A stretch of DNA of 64,000 nucleotides, taken from Sinorhizobium glycinis (lineage in GTDB: Bacteria > Pseudomonadota > Alphaproteobacteria > Rhizobiales > Rhizobiaceae). Numbering within the stretch: the stretch's first letter is position 1; every line of letters begins with the position of its first letter. The translations under genes were made by a program, and so were the position numbers. Location of the stretch: contig NZ_LPUX01000050.1 in assembly GCF_001651865.1 (NCBI RefSeq), positions 124,492-188,491 on the forward strand, in the 5' to 3' direction. The notes under the pieces were generated by a model. That model was given only the letters and a program-made list of their open reading frames with translations. It was not told the DNA's origin and did not search any database. Positions 20,763-30,327 of the stretch are shown here, piece by piece.

Positions 20763-22004
20763 CTAAAAGGCGGTTTTCACCCCATTTGCCAAGCGGAAAA
20801 TTGCTTTTCCGCAATTTCGTTCAAGGCTTTCCGCATTCAACGCGGCCTGCCCCGTCGAGCGCCGCCGCGCCGCCACTTTCGCGAAGACTGCGGCACAGCG
20901 TTCGATCTCCGCTTGCGTCGTCGATGCGCCGATCGAAAGACGCAGGGCGCCCTGTCGCGGATCATAACCCATTGCCGTCAGCACATGACTCTGTCCGACC
21001 TTGCCGGAAGAGCACGCAGAACCTGCCGAGAGGGCCACGCCTTCGAGATCGAAGGCAATCTGGCCCGTCTCCGCCTTCAGGCCCGGAAGCGTGAAGAAAG
21101 ACGTATTGGCGATCCGCGGCGCATTCCGACCATGGATCACTACATCCGGTGCGCTTTCCAGCATCTGCGCCTCGAGCCAATCGCGCATCGCGGCGATCGC
21201 GGCCGTCCGAGCCGCGAGGTTATCGGCAGCCACCCGGGCAGCTGCCCCGAAGCCCACGAGGGCCGGGGCATTCTCGGTACCCGAGCGATGACCCTTTTCC
21301 TGGCCACCGCCGCGGATGAGCGGCGCCGGCATCATGACTTCACCGCGGGCGACGAGCGCCCCGGCGCCTTTCGGTCCGCCGATCTTGTGCGACGAGACGA
21401 TGAGGAAATCGGCCCCCAGATTCTCGATCGACAACGGCAGGCGGCCGGCGGCCTGCACGGCATCGACGACCAGGAGCCCCCCGTGGGCACGCACGATCGC
21501 GGACACTTCGGCGATCGGCTGGACGATACCCGTCTCGTTGTTGGCGAGCATCACCGCCACCATCGGCAGACCGGACTGGCGATCATGTGCCGAAAGCAAT
21601 GCCTCGAGCGCGATGCAGTCGATAACGCCGCCATTTGTGACGGGCACTTCGCAAACATTCTCTCGCCCGAAACGTCCGCCCTCGCGCACCGCCGGATGCT
21701 CGATCGCGGAAACATAGAGCCTGCCGAGCTTGAGCGGCGTGCGGCCCATGCGAAAATCCGGCGTCAGCACCATATTGGCCGCTTCAGTGGCGCCGCTGGT
21801 GAATATCACCGAGGAGGACTGGGCGCCGCAAAGCGCCGCAACATCACGCCGCGCGCTTTCAACAACGGTTCGAACTGCACGGCCCTCGCCGTGTACAGAG
21901 GAAGGATTGCCGACCGCATCAAGCGCCGACAGGAAAGCGTCACGCGCTTCGGGCAGAAGCGGCGCTGTCGCGTTCCAGTCCATATAGATGCGCGGTTCCG
22001 CCAT
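20763..22004 (-). CDS. Cysteine desulfurase, NifS/IscS-type (SufS2)
   Basis: 413 aa, first gene of the suf operon. NifS-like group I features: MDWNATAPLLPEARDAF, NPSSVHGEGRAVR, ANNETGIVQPI, PLP lysine K207 in VSSHKIGGPKG, and cysteine C331 in GSACSSGKVGQSHVL. This corresponds to sufS2 in the rhizobial sufS2BCDS1XA arrangement. ATG 22004 is preceded by AAGGA. The promoter with RirA- and Irr-like sites lies ~120 bp upstream. Having both a group I and a group II desulfurase in one operon may provide two sulfur donors; which one feeds SufBCD here cannot be told from sequence. Confidence 0.93.
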   Translation of the reverse strand: MAEPRIYMDWNATAPLLPEARDAFLSALDAVGNPSSVHGEGRAVRTVVESARRDVAALCGAQSSSVIFTSGATEAANMVLTPDFRMGRTPLKLGRLYVSAIEHPAVREGGRFGRENVCEVPVTNGGVIDCIALEALLSAHDRQSGLPMVAVMLANNETGIVQPIAEVSAIVRAHGGLLVVDAVQAAGRLPLSIENLGADFLIVSSHKIGGPKGAGALVARGEVMMPAPLIRGGGQEKGHRSGTENAPALVGFGAAARVAADNLAARTAAIAAMRDWLEAQMLESAPDVVIHGRNAPRIANTSFFTLPGLKAETGQIAFDLEGVALSAGSACSSGKVGQSHVLTAMGYDPRQGALRLSIGASTTQAEIERCAAVFAKVAARRRSTGQAALNAESLERNCGKAIFRLANGVKTAF

Positions 22005-22125
22005 TGGTTCCTTCGCTAGAGTTGACGGTTCAATCCCTGCAATCGACGCCGTTGCATTTTTCTTGAATTTTCCGCGCCGCTTGTCCTATGAGACGACAAA
22101 CGCGGCGGAGTGCCCTGCATCGAAG

Positions 22126-22142
22126 TTTTGAACGGTTCTAAA
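22126..22142 (-). promoter_or_regulatory. Irr-type iron control element (ICE) at the suf start site
   Basis: TTTTGAACGGTTCTAAA on the plus strand; one half (TTCTAAA) is perfect and the other has a single mismatch to the recalled TTTAGAA-N3-TTCTAAA Irr motif. It lies 6 bp downstream of the predicted -10, so over the transcription start. Irr would repress suf under iron starvation. Confidence 0.7.
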
Positions 22143-22147
22143 GTGCG

Positions 22148-22176
22148 TTCTAGAAAAGCTGACTGCTTTCGTCAAG
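22148..22176 (-). promoter_or_regulatory. suf operon promoter overlapped by a RirA-type iron-responsive operator
   Basis: On the minus strand, CTTGAC (22176-22171), exactly 17 bp, and CTAGAA (22153-22148) fit the rhizobial housekeeping promoter CTTGAC-N17-CTATAT. Within it, TGA-CTGCTTTCG-TCA at 22160-22174 matches the TGA-N9-TCA RirA iron-responsive operator, overlapping the -35 and the spacer. RirA would repress under iron-replete conditions. Confidence 0.75.
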
Positions 22177-22228
22177 ACATATCGGCGTCAAGAACCACGA
22201 TTTGAACCAGAACGCTCCCGGAGAACCA

Positions 22229-22906
22229 ATGCCCGAAATCATCTTCAACGGACCGGCCGGTCGTCTCGAAGGCCGCTATCAGCCTTCGAAGCAGAAGAGC
22301 GCACCGATCGCGATCATCCTGCATCCGCATCCGCAGTTCGGCGGGACTATGAACAACCAGATCGTCTACCAGCTCTTCTACATGTTCCAGAAGCGCGGCT
22401 TCACGACCTTGCGGTTCAATTTCCGCGGCATCGGCCGCAGCCAGGGCGAGTTCGACCATGGTGCCGGCGAGCTTTCCGACGCTGCCTCGGCGCTCGACTG
22501 GGTGCAGAGCCTGCATCCCGACTCGAAGAGCTGTTGGGTCGCCGGCTATTCGTTCGGGGCGTGGATCGGCATGCAGCTTCTGATGCGCCGTCCGGAAATC
22601 GAGGGCTTCATGGCCGTTGCGCCGCAGCCGAATATCTATGACTTTTCGTTCCTGGCGCCCTGCCCGTCGTCGGGCCTGATCATCAATGGCGATGCCGACA
22701 AGGTCGCGCCGGAGAAGGACGTGAACGGCCTGGTCGACAAGCTCAAGGCGCAGAAGGGCATCCTGATTACGCACAAGACAGTTCCTGGCGCGAACCACTT
22801 CTTCAACAGTCAGATAGAAACCCTGATGACGGAATGCGAGGACTATCTCGACCGTCGCCTCAATGGCGAGCTGGTGCCGGAGCCTGCGGCGAAGCGCATC
22901 CGTTAA
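22229..22906 (+). CDS. Alpha/beta hydrolase (COG2945-like)
   Basis: 225 aa from ATG 22229 (GGAG eight bases upstream); a TTG at 22202 is weaker. The fold is clear: ILHPHPQFGGTMNNQIV oxyanion segment, RFNFRGIGRSQGEFD, nucleophile elbow GYSFGA (Ser ~ residue 113), an acidic residue in NGDADKVAP, and the catalytic His in PGANHFF. It belongs to the small cytosolic hydrolases annotated as alpha/beta or dienelactone-like; substrate unknown. It is divergent from the suf operon and shares its intergenic region, so the iron-responsive sites could also affect it. Confidence 0.88.
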   Translation: MPEIIFNGPAGRLEGRYQPSKQKSAPIAIILHPHPQFGGTMNNQIVYQLFYMFQKRGFTTLRFNFRGIGRSQGEFDHGAGELSDAASALDWVQSLHPDSKSCWVAGYSFGAWIGMQLLMRRPEIEGFMAVAPQPNIYDFSFLAPCPSSGLIINGDADKVAPEKDVNGLVDKLKAQKGILITHKTVPGANHFFNSQIETLMTECEDYLDRRLNGELVPEPAAKRIR

Positions 22907-22916
22907 AGAGCGCCAC

Positions 22917-23022
22917 TAGAGCGGGATGCGCTCACATAAGTTCGCGCCGCCGCTCTAAACCTTTATTTTTGCCGCATTTGTGCGACGTCAGGTGATTCCA
23001 CCTGACTGCAAAATGCTCTAGA
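22917..23022. repeat. RIME-like palindromic repeat, copy 2 (inverted relative to copy 1)
   Basis: From TAGAGCGGGATGCGC to AAATGCTCTAGA; the reverse complement of 15331-15437 with scattered differences. It lies between convergent genes, just before a GC-rich hairpin. Together the two copies show a mosaic palindromic element of the kind called RIME in rhizobia (name from memory). Confidence 0.9.
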
Positions 23023-23034
23023 CCATCAGTTTCA

Positions 23035-23074
23035 AACGGCCCGGAGATCGCCAGCGGTCTCCGGGCCGTTGTGT
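23035..23074. terminator. Bidirectional GC-rich terminator hairpin
   Basis: A 13-bp perfect stem, AACGGCCCGGAGA (23035-23047) with TCTCCGGGCCGTT (23058-23070), between two convergent genes. The U tract is poor on both strands (TTTGAAAC on minus), so termination strength is uncertain. Confidence 0.6.
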
Positions 23075-23081
23075 AGCGTAG

Positions 23082-24278
23082 CTAGGACCGCCCCAACCGC
23101 CGGGACGTCGCGGGCAGCACGAGCACCGGCGGTTCGGCGCATTCCACGCGATTCCTGCCTCCGGCCTTGGCGGCATAGAGCGCCTTGTCGGCGCGCTGCA
23201 TGGCCGCCTCCATCGGCTCTCCCGAAACAATGGCGGCGACCCCGAAGCTCGCCGTGATCCTGACGCTTTCAGGCAATCCGTCGACCCGTGTCGACGCCAT
23301 CGCCGCGCGCATCCCCTGGGCGAGCACGCGCGCTTCCGCCAGACCGACACGCGGCAGAAACACGACGAACTCTTCGCCGCCGAGCCGCGCCGCCACGGCC
23401 CTCATGGGCATAAGCTCCACGAGCACCCGTGAAAACTGCCGGATAACGCCATCTCCGGCATGATGGCCGTAGGTATCGTTGACCAGCTTGAAGCGATCGA
23501 GGTCGGCAAGGATCAGCGTCCCGGGACCCTCGATGCCGTCGGCCTGCAATAGAGGTGCGACGCGATCCATAAAGCCGCGGCGGTTGAACAGGCCGGAAAG
23601 CGCATCGAGCTCGGAGCTGGCGCGGGCCTCGTCGATTATTTCCTTGACCATCACCCCCAGGATCGCAATGCCCGTCGCGACGATCAGCATCGCGCCAAGC
23701 GCTTGCGAAATGAGAGCGAATGGGCTGGCGAGGTAATCCGCCGCCGTAGTGCCCGATCCGGCTGCAATGGCGGCGTAGATTTTCAGGAGATAGTAGGCAG
23801 AGGTCAGGACCAGTAGGCCGAACAGAATCCAGTCCGCGCGGGACCGACGCGCCGACCTCAGGACGGTCGATGCCGACCAGGCCTGGATGATGAAGAACGG
23901 CAGCTGATAGAAGAAGGCGTGCTTGAGCGTCCCGCGCGGCAGGTCGTAGATCAGCAGATCGAGGATCACCGATCCGAGGAAGAAGACTGCCAGGACAGGC
24001 ATTCGCGCCGGCACTCGATAGAAGAGCCCCAGCCCAAGGCGAAGCAGGATGAAGCCGGCAAGAACGCTGGCAAATGCTCCGACCGCAAAGAGCTTTGGCA
24101 CGGGCGTGAACGGCAGCACGGTTTCGAAAACGGCCGAGAGCGAAGCGACGGCAAAGCCAGCCGCGCACCAGATCGCGGGACCTCTTGCCCGGCTTTTTGC
24201 AGCAATGACGACGAAGGCCACCACGAAGATCTGGGCAATGATGAAATTCACCGCCAGCAGGGAAATCGCACCACCCAT
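23082..24278 (-). CDS. Membrane-bound GGDEF diguanylate cyclase
   Basis: 398 aa from ATG 24278 (MGGAISLLAVNF). An upstream ATG at 24359 overlaps the anmK stop, but its codons look non-coding. The N-terminal ~220 residues are about seven hydrophobic segments typical of a membrane sensor. The C-terminal GGDEF domain (~235-390) has DALSGLFNRRGFMD, LADLDRFKLVNDTYGHHAGD, the active-site motif RLGGEEF and the terminal ADKALYAAKAGGRNRV. GGEEF is catalytically competent, so it should make c-di-GMP. No RxxD inhibitory site precedes GGEEF at the usual distance as far as I can see. The sensed signal is unknown. Located directly after anmK, possibly cotranscribed. Confidence 0.9.
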   Translation of the reverse strand: MGGAISLLAVNFIIAQIFVVAFVVIAAKSRARGPAIWCAAGFAVASLSAVFETVLPFTPVPKLFAVGAFASVLAGFILLRLGLGLFYRVPARMPVLAVFFLGSVILDLLIYDLPRGTLKHAFFYQLPFFIIQAWSASTVLRSARRSRADWILFGLLVLTSAYYLLKIYAAIAAGSGTTAADYLASPFALISQALGAMLIVATGIAILGVMVKEIIDEARASSELDALSGLFNRRGFMDRVAPLLQADGIEGPGTLILADLDRFKLVNDTYGHHAGDGVIRQFSRVLVELMPMRAVAARLGGEEFVVFLPRVGLAEARVLAQGMRAAMASTRVDGLPESVRITASFGVAAIVSGEPMEAAMQRADKALYAAKAGGRNRVECAEPPVLVLPATSRRLGRS

Positions 24279-24358
24279 CGATAGAATCCGAAACTCCCAG
24301 ACGCAGATGAAAGCCCCGCGGACCTCAAGCAATGTAGCAATTGCCCACGAAGAATTCA

Positions 24359-25510
24359 TTAATCAATGGCTTCGGCATCCATCGGCCTTGCCGCCAACCG
24401 TCCTCCGCTGACCGGCCTGCCGACACCGGTCGTGCCGGGATAGCTCAACGGCAGGCCGCGCAGTGACCTGACGGCCAGGTAGGCCCAGGCTTCGGCTTCC
24501 ATCGAATCACCGTTCAGACCCAGCGCCTCAGCGGCAAGCACCCGTCCGCCTGCCGCTTTCGCAAGCGAGACCAGGTCCCGCATGATGACCGGATTGAGGC
24601 GGCCGCCGCCGCAGACGATGTAAGTTGACGGCATTTCCGGGAGATGACGTGCGGATCGGAGTATGGCCGCCGCCGTCACATGCGCCAGGGTGCGGGCGCC
24701 GTCTTCGAGGCTGGCATCCGCAGCAGCCGGCGGCGCAAAGTCGTTGCGGTCGAGCGAACGGCGCTTTTCCGATGAGAAGAAGGGATGCGCCAAGTAGCGG
24801 TCGGCAAGCTGAGGCAGCACCGAGCCTTCGCTCGCAACCATGCCGCCCTGGTCATAGGGGATACCGGCATGAGCCTCCACCCACTGATCGATCAATGTGT
24901 TTCCCGGTCCGCTGTCATAGGCAATGATTGCCTCGCCAGCCCCGATGTAGGTGATGTTGGAAATGCCGCCGATATTGACGAAGGCGACGGGGGCGTCGAT
25001 TCCCGAGCTTTCCGAGAAACCGCGCGCCAACGCAGCGTGATAGGCCGGGATCAGAGGCGCTCCCTGGCCGCCATGGGCCATGTCATTCGCCCGCATGTCA
25101 TAGACCACGTCGATCAGCGTTTCCCGCGCCAGCAGGCCCCCATCGCCGATCTGCACGGTCAGGGCCTCGTCGGGTCGGTGGAGGACCGTCTGCCCATGGA
25201 AACCTATTACATCAACAGTGTCCATCAACAGGTTGTTTTCACGAAGAAATGACTTGATCGCTTCCGCGTGCCGCAATGTCAGGTCTCGCTCGAGTTCCGC
25301 CAGAGTTCCGGGCCGCTCGTCCCTTTTACGGATCGACTTGGCTTCCTCAAGTCCCTGCTTCAGACGATCCCGGAAGCGCGGCTCATAGGCATATCCGGCT
25401 GACGGTCCTCTTCGAACGATCGTCTCGCCGTCGGTCTCGAGGAGGGCGACGTCTATGCCATCCATGCTCGTGCCACTCATCAGGCCGATCGCCGTCAACA
25501 CCTTGCCCAT
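24359..25510 (-). CDS. anmK: Anhydro-N-acetylmuramic acid kinase
   Basis: 383 aa, standard length. AnmK phosphorylates and opens 1,6-anhydro-MurNAc from peptidoglycan recycling to give MurNAc-6-phosphate. Motifs are the N-terminal [15 protein letters not shown] (ATP-binding start of the family), [66 protein letters not shown], and [19 protein letters not shown] precedes ATG 25510. Divergent from tyrS, a pairing common in alphaproteobacteria. Confidence 0.96.
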   Translation of the reverse strand: MGKVLTAIGLMSGTSMDGIDVALLETDGETIVRRGPSAGYAYEPRFRDRLKQGLEEAKSIRKRDERPGTLAELERDLTLRHAEAIKSFLRENNLLMDTVDVIGFHGQTVLHRPDEALTVQIGDGGLLARETLIDVVYDMRANDMAHGGQGAPLIPAYHAALARGFSESSGIDAPVAFVNIGGISNITYIGAGEAIIAYDSGPGNTLIDQWVEAHAGIPYDQGGMVASEGSVLPQLADRYLAHPFFSSEKRRSLDRNDFAPPAAADASLEDGARTLAHVTAAAILRSARHLPEMPSTYIVCGGGRLNPVIMRDLVSLAKAAGGRVLAAEALGLNGDSMEAEAWAYLAVRSLRGLPLSYPGTTGVGRPVSGGRLAARPMDAEAID

Positions 25511-25638
25511 GGATGTCCTCCCGCCTTACCATTTTCCACCGGTCATAGCAAAACGCTGCCCAAGCAAAAACGTGCACTTTCGACAAAACAGTGATAAACG
25601 CCGGCCGCACACATCCCAAAAGCCGAAAGAGACAGCTT

Positions 25639-26892
25639 ATGTCCGAGTTCAAGTCCGATTTTCTCCGCACCCTTCACGAACGCGGTTTCATCCAACAGAC
25701 ATCGGATGATACCGGCCTCGACGAACTGTTCCGGAAGGAAATCGTGACTGCCTATATCGGCTTCGATCCGACGGCGCCTAGCCTGCATGCGGGTGGTCTC
25801 ATTCAGATCATGATGCTGCATTGGCTGCAGGCGACGGGGCATCGCCCGATCTCGCTCATGGGTGGCGGCACCGGTATGGTGGGCGATCCGTCCTTCAAGG
25901 ACGAGGCGCGGCAGTTGATGACACCTGAAACGATCGCCGCCAACATCGCGAGCATCAAGACGGTCTTCTCGAACTACCTGCGCTATAGCGACGGCCCGAC
26001 GGATGCGCTGATGATCAACAACGCCGATTGGCTGCTGGGTATCAACTATCTCGAATTCCTGCGCGACGTCGGCCGTCACTTTTCGGTCAATCGCATGCTT
26101 TCCTTCGACAGCGTCAAGATGCGCCTCGATCGCGAGCAGTCGCTGTCGTTCCTCGAGTTCAACTACATGATCCTGCAGGCCTACGATTTCGTCGAACTCA
26201 ACAAACGTTACGACTGCCGACTGCAGATGGGCGGGTCGGATCAGTGGGGCAACATCATCAACGGCATCGATCTCGGCCACCGGATGGGAACGCCGCAACT
26301 TTATGCGCTGACCTCGCCGCTGCTGACGACGGCCTCCGGCGCCAAGATGGGCAAGTCGGTCAACGGCGCCATCTGGCTCAACCCGGATATGCTCGGTCCC
26401 TATGATTTCTGGCAGTACTGGCGCAACACCGAGGACGCGGACGTCACACGCTTCCTCAAGCTCTACACAACATTGCCGATGCCGGAAATCGAGCGGCTGT
26501 CCAAGCTCGGCGGCTCCGAGATCAATGAGGTGAAGAAAATCCTGGCGACGGAAATCACCGCCATGCTGCACGGCAGGGCGGCTGCCGAACAGGCAGCCGA
26601 AACAGCCCGCAAGACCTTCGAAGAAGGTGCGCTTGCCGAAAACCTACCGTCGATCGAGGTCCCTGCCCCCGAACTCGAGTCCGGCCTGGGTCTGCTGACG
26701 CTGGTCGTGCGGGCGGGCCTCGCGGCATCGAACGGCGAGGCTCGCCGCCATGTCCAGGGTGGCGCCGTTCGCATCAATGACGAGCAGGTCAACGACGAGC
26801 GCCGTGTCATCGGCAGCGGAGATGTCACCGGCGATGGCGTTATCAAGCTGTCGCTCGGCAAGAAGAAGCACATGCTGGTGCGACCCGTCTGA
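25639..26892 (+). CDS. tyrS: Tyrosyl-tRNA synthetase
   Basis: 417 aa from ATG 25639 (MSEFKSDFL). Class I synthetase: the HIGH-like motif is [10 protein letters not shown], followed by [11 protein letters not shown]; the tyrosine pocket DQWGNI and the KMSKS-like GAKMGKS near residue 238 are clear. A C-terminal S4 RNA-binding domain (~350-417, [19 protein letters not shown]) is present. An intrinsic terminator follows immediately and its T run reaches the stop codon of the opposing gene. Confidence 0.97.
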   Translation: MSEFKSDFLRTLHERGFIQQTSDDTGLDELFRKEIVTAYIGFDPTAPSLHAGGLIQIMMLHWLQATGHRPISLMGGGTGMVGDPSFKDEARQLMTPETIAANIASIKTVFSNYLRYSDGPTDALMINNADWLLGINYLEFLRDVGRHFSVNRMLSFDSVKMRLDREQSLSFLEFNYMILQAYDFVELNKRYDCRLQMGGSDQWGNIINGIDLGHRMGTPQLYALTSPLLTTASGAKMGKSVNGAIWLNPDMLGPYDFWQYWRNTEDADVTRFLKLYTTLPMPEIERLSKLGGSEINEVKKILATEITAMLHGRAAAEQAAETARKTFEEGALAENLPSIEVPAPELESGLGLLTLVVRAGLAASNGEARRHVQGGAVRINDEQVNDERRVIGSGDVTGDGVIKLSLGKKKHMLVRPV

Positions 26893-26919
26893 CCGGCAGC
26901 GTTTCGCGCGATCAGCTGA

Positions 26920-26945
26920 GGGCCGGCCGCTGCGCCGGCCTTTTC
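26920..26945 (+). terminator. Rho-independent terminator after tyrS
   Basis: GGCCGGC (26921-26927) pairs with GCCGGCC (26934-26940) around CGCTGC, followed by TTTTC. The T run touches the stop codon of the convergent AsmA-like gene at 26944-26946. Confidence 0.8.
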
Positions 26946-29900
26946 ATTGGAACTCGAAAATGCTGCGGAAAACGCCCGGGGCGATGAGCGACAGCGGATT
27001 GATCGTCAGGCTCGGGTGGTTGAAGGGGCCGGTCAGCTTGAACGTAATGCCGAGCAGGCCGCGGTCGCGACCATTGCCGAGCAGGACGCCGATCAGCGGC
27101 AACTCGCCGAACAGCCGATTGATGCCATAGGCCGGCATGAAGGTTCCCGTCATGTCCATGCGGCCGCTGCTGTCGCGGATCGTGCCCTGGAAGGTGGCGC
27201 CGACGTCAATGCCGCGCAACACGCCGCTGTCGACTCGGACAGTGCCGCGATCCAGGAGGAGTTGGGCGAAGCCCCGGTCGAAACGGGCGGTGCTCACGTC
27301 GATATCGCGCCGCACGGCCTGATTGAGGCTGCGGCCGTCCCGGCCAGCCGTCGAGACCATCGACTGCAGCTTCTGTTCGCCGACAAGGGAGAATTTCCGC
27401 AGGTCCACGGTGCCGCGCCAGGATCTCGCGCCTCGATCGCGAAGGCGCAGGTTCAAGAGGCCGCCGCGCATATTGCGGTAGATGTCGGTGAAGCGGGCCA
27501 GAGCGCCCGCGTCGCCCGTCGTCAGTTCCAGCGTATTGTCCGGCCCCTCCTGCAGCAGCCTGGCGACCACCGCCTGCCCGCTCGCCGTTATCGCCGACAG
27601 GTCGATGCCATCGATGTCTTGACCGCGGGTAGAATAGGCGAAGCTCACATTGGACAAGACCTCGCCGTTGAAGCCGACGACACGGTCGAGGCGGGCGTTG
27701 ATCTTCACCTTCCCATCGTCGCCTGTACCGGCTTGGCCCTTCGCACGCGCCAGCGGCAGCCGTATGTCTGCCGAGGAACCGGTGAGTGAAACGACATGAC
27801 CGCCCTTGGCCCGCTCGACCGTCACCGCGAAATCATCACCGTTCGCAAGGCGCACGTCATGCAATCGGGCCAATGCGAGTCCCGCGTCGTCGACCCGCAA
27901 CTCGCCGGCCGCACCAAATCCGTCGCCCTGTATGCGGAAGTCGTTTATCTCCGTCAGGTACCCGTTTTTCTTCACGGTGAATTCGGCATTGGCCGCAATG
28001 CCGGCGCCTTTGCTCCAGCCGATCCACGGCAGCGACAGGGTCGCCTTTCCGAGATCGGCCTTAACGGACTGGCTGCCGTCATCCGAAAGCGACACCTCTA
28101 CACCGGCCGGCCCGCTGACGATGCCCGACAAAGCCGGAGCGATCTTGCGGCGCGCCGCCTCGTCGAGTGTTCCGGAGATCTCGCGCGTCCGCTTCACATT
28201 GGCGTTGGCATCCACCGGTTCCGTCAGTGCGATGCGCATCTCTGCGCCGTCGATTAGAGCATCGGCATCGAGAATCGCCTGGGTGTTGTCGATCCGCATC
28301 GTACCCGACAGATCGGCAATCTCGCGGCCCGAAACCGGCCGGTTTATCGATACCTTCTGCAACTGCATCTCCGCTTGCCACAAGGGCGGCGGCGGCTTCT
28401 GGTTGGAGATCAGTCCGAATCGGGCGCCTACCAATGCGGTCATCGGTCCGGTGAAGTCCTCCGGCGCGAAGGGAGTCTTCTGCAGGGCCCGGATCGGCTT
28501 GTAGCTGACAAGCTCGGCAATGGAGTCGGCCTCGCCGTCAACCTCGATCTTCATTTCCGCCATCAGCGGCTTGCTGTAGACATCCGGAATGACGAAGTCC
28601 CCGCCGTTCAGAGCGACGGACCGGCCGGACGGGAAGAAGGCCGCGCCCCGGCCAACCTCGACCGTCATGCGTTCGCCACTCAACTCTAAATGCCCCGCCG
28701 TATCGCGGAGCGGTGGAATTTCCCCGGCGATGTTGATGCGCGTGTCTTCGATGGAAAAATTGATGTTGAGCTCATTCTCGTTGAGCTTCAATTCCCCGCC
28801 GCTGTTGGCAATTCGTCCCTCCGGTATCGAGACCTCGATGCTTGCATCCCTCACCGTACCGCCGAAAAGATTGCCGATCGCCCATCGGCGGGCGCCCTTG
28901 GCCACCCACCAGGGCCACAATTGCTTGACGGCAGTTGCCTGCATGTGGTCACTCACCGCAGCGAAATTGATCTGGGGCGATGTCTTCCCGAAGGCGACCG
29001 CGAGCGAACCCGCCATGGACCCAAGCGGGCTCGATACGGTCAGCTCGTCGAAGATCAGCCGGTGGCTACCGGTCTCGAACCGGCCGTTCGCCTTGGCGTC
29101 GAAAGACAGCGGACGCTCCTGCATGTCTTCCGGATCGGAACTCGCGTCTTTCAGCAGCAGGTCGACGGCAAAGCCCTTCTGGCCACTCCCGGAGACCTTG
29201 TCGAGGTCGACCAAGGCACCTGTAAAGGGGAAGATCGAGCGCCCGATCTTGATCGATGAGGGCAGTATCTCCACCGAGTCTCGGTCAAAATCATAGGAGA
29301 CGTTCAGCTCCGACTGTTTGAGCGCGGAGGCGAGCCCTCCGGCGTGAAATGCCCCTTCAGACGTCCTGATGCCGACGACCAAAGCCGGCGTCGCGCCTTC
29401 CGCAGCGCGGGTCGCCCTCAGACTAACCTCGGCCGCAGCATCGACTCCGAAGGCCTCCTCGCTGCCAGACTTGCCGTGGTACAGGAATGGCGAGAGCGGC
29501 AGGGAAGTAAAGACTGCCTCAATGCCGGCGACCTTCTCGCCATGGCCGAAGGCCCTCGCCTCGAGCTTCGCCTCCCTGCCATCTATGGCAATCGAGCCAT
29601 CGACGCGGATAGAACCGTCGGGGTCGCGGCTGAATGCTAGCATCCTTACCTCGACCGGAACGATCCGACCGCGCGACCCGGTCACCGACAGCGTGAGATC
29701 CGAAAGCTGAACGGTCCTTGTGGCGCTTCTCGCCGTCAGCCGCGACATCCCATCGATGTGCGTGAACAATTTTTCGAGCGCTGTGCCGGTGTCCGCGACA
29801 CGTATCGTCGTCAGGTCTATGGGCTCGCCGCGCGGCAAAAGCCCGGTATCGAGCTCGCCGCCTTCCGCCTCCAGCCGCGACACGGCGATGCGGCCGGTCA

Positions 29901-30327
29901 TCAGGGCAATGGGATCGAGCGCAATCGAGACGGCCGCCAGCTTGGCGACGGGGCGCCCGGAGGCATTGTCGTTCAACGTGACGCCACGCGCCTTGAGCGC
30001 GAGCGCCCCACGGCCCGTGACCCGGACGACCGTGCTCTCCACGTCGGCATTGTAGTTGGCGCCAAGGGCGGCGTTGAGGGCGGTTCGCGCGCGGGCGTTC
30101 AGGGGACCGTCGGCGAGCCCGCTTTCGATGACGGCGACGAGCGCGGCGATCATGACGAAGCCCACAAGCGAGCAGCAGATCAGGAACTTGCCGAAAAGAC
30201 GCAACAAGCCGCCGGACAAGGGCGTATGCACGATGACCGGGTCATGGGCCTGGGCCGAAGGCAGCGCGTCCAGCGCGACGATGTCTTCCTTGCGAAAGCA
30301 AACCCTTTCGCCGCGGATGTCACTCAT
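26944..30327 (-). CDS. Large AsmA/YhdP-family (DUF3971) envelope protein
   Basis: 1127 aa. A cytosolic N-terminus is followed by one transmembrane helix (~residues 44-68, LFGKFLICCSLVGFVMIAALVAVI) and a very long periplasmic part with repeating beta-strand segments, as in AsmA-like/YhdP bridge proteins. YhdP-like landmarks are DGPLNARARTALNAALG after the helix, LWPWWVAKGARRWAIGNLFGGTV in the middle, and the C-terminal GLLGITFKLTGPFNHPSLTINPLSLIAPGVFR. Proteins of this family are thought to carry phospholipids between inner and outer membrane (known for E. coli YhdP/TamB/YdbH); the role here is inferred. It stands alone, convergent with tyrS. Confidence 0.9.
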   Translation of the reverse strand: MSDIRGERVCFRKEDIVALDALPSAQAHDPVIVHTPLSGGLLRLFGKFLICCSLVGFVMIAALVAVIESGLADGPLNARARTALNAALGANYNADVESTVVRVTGRGALALKARGVTLNDNASGRPVAKLAAVSIALDPIALMTGRIAVSRLEAEGGELDTGLLPRGEPIDLTTIRVADTGTALEKLFTHIDGMSRLTARSATRTVQLSDLTLSVTGSRGRIVPVEVRMLAFSRDPDGSIRVDGSIAIDGREAKLEARAFGHGEKVAGIEAVFTSLPLSPFLYHGKSGSEEAFGVDAAAEVSLRATRAAEGATPALVVGIRTSEGAFHAGGLASALKQSELNVSYDFDRDSVEILPSSIKIGRSIFPFTGALVDLDKVSGSGQKGFAVDLLLKDASSDPEDMQERPLSFDAKANGRFETGSHRLIFDELTVSSPLGSMAGSLAVAFGKTSPQINFAAVSDHMQATAVKQLWPWWVAKGARRWAIGNLFGGTVRDASIEVSIPEGRIANSGGELKLNENELNINFSIEDTRINIAGEIPPLRDTAGHLELSGERMTVEVGRGAAFFPSGRSVALNGGDFVIPDVYSKPLMAEMKIEVDGEADSIAELVSYKPIRALQKTPFAPEDFTGPMTALVGARFGLISNQKPPPPLWQAEMQLQKVSINRPVSGREIADLSGTMRIDNTQAILDADALIDGAEMRIALTEPVDANANVKRTREISGTLDEAARRKIAPALSGIVSGPAGVEVSLSDDGSQSVKADLGKATLSLPWIGWSKGAGIAANAEFTVKKNGYLTEINDFRIQGDGFGAAGELRVDDAGLALARLHDVRLANGDDFAVTVERAKGGHVVSLTGSSADIRLPLARAKGQAGTGDDGKVKINARLDRVVGFNGEVLSNVSFAYSTRGQDIDGIDLSAITASGQAVVARLLQEGPDNTLELTTGDAGALARFTDIYRNMRGGLLNLRLRDRGARSWRGTVDLRKFSLVGEQKLQSMVSTAGRDGRSLNQAVRRDIDVSTARFDRGFAQLLLDRGTVRVDSGVLRGIDVGATFQGTIRDSSGRMDMTGTFMPAYGINRLFGELPLIGVLLGNGRDRGLLGITFKLTGPFNHPSLTINPLSLIAPGVFRSIFEFQ

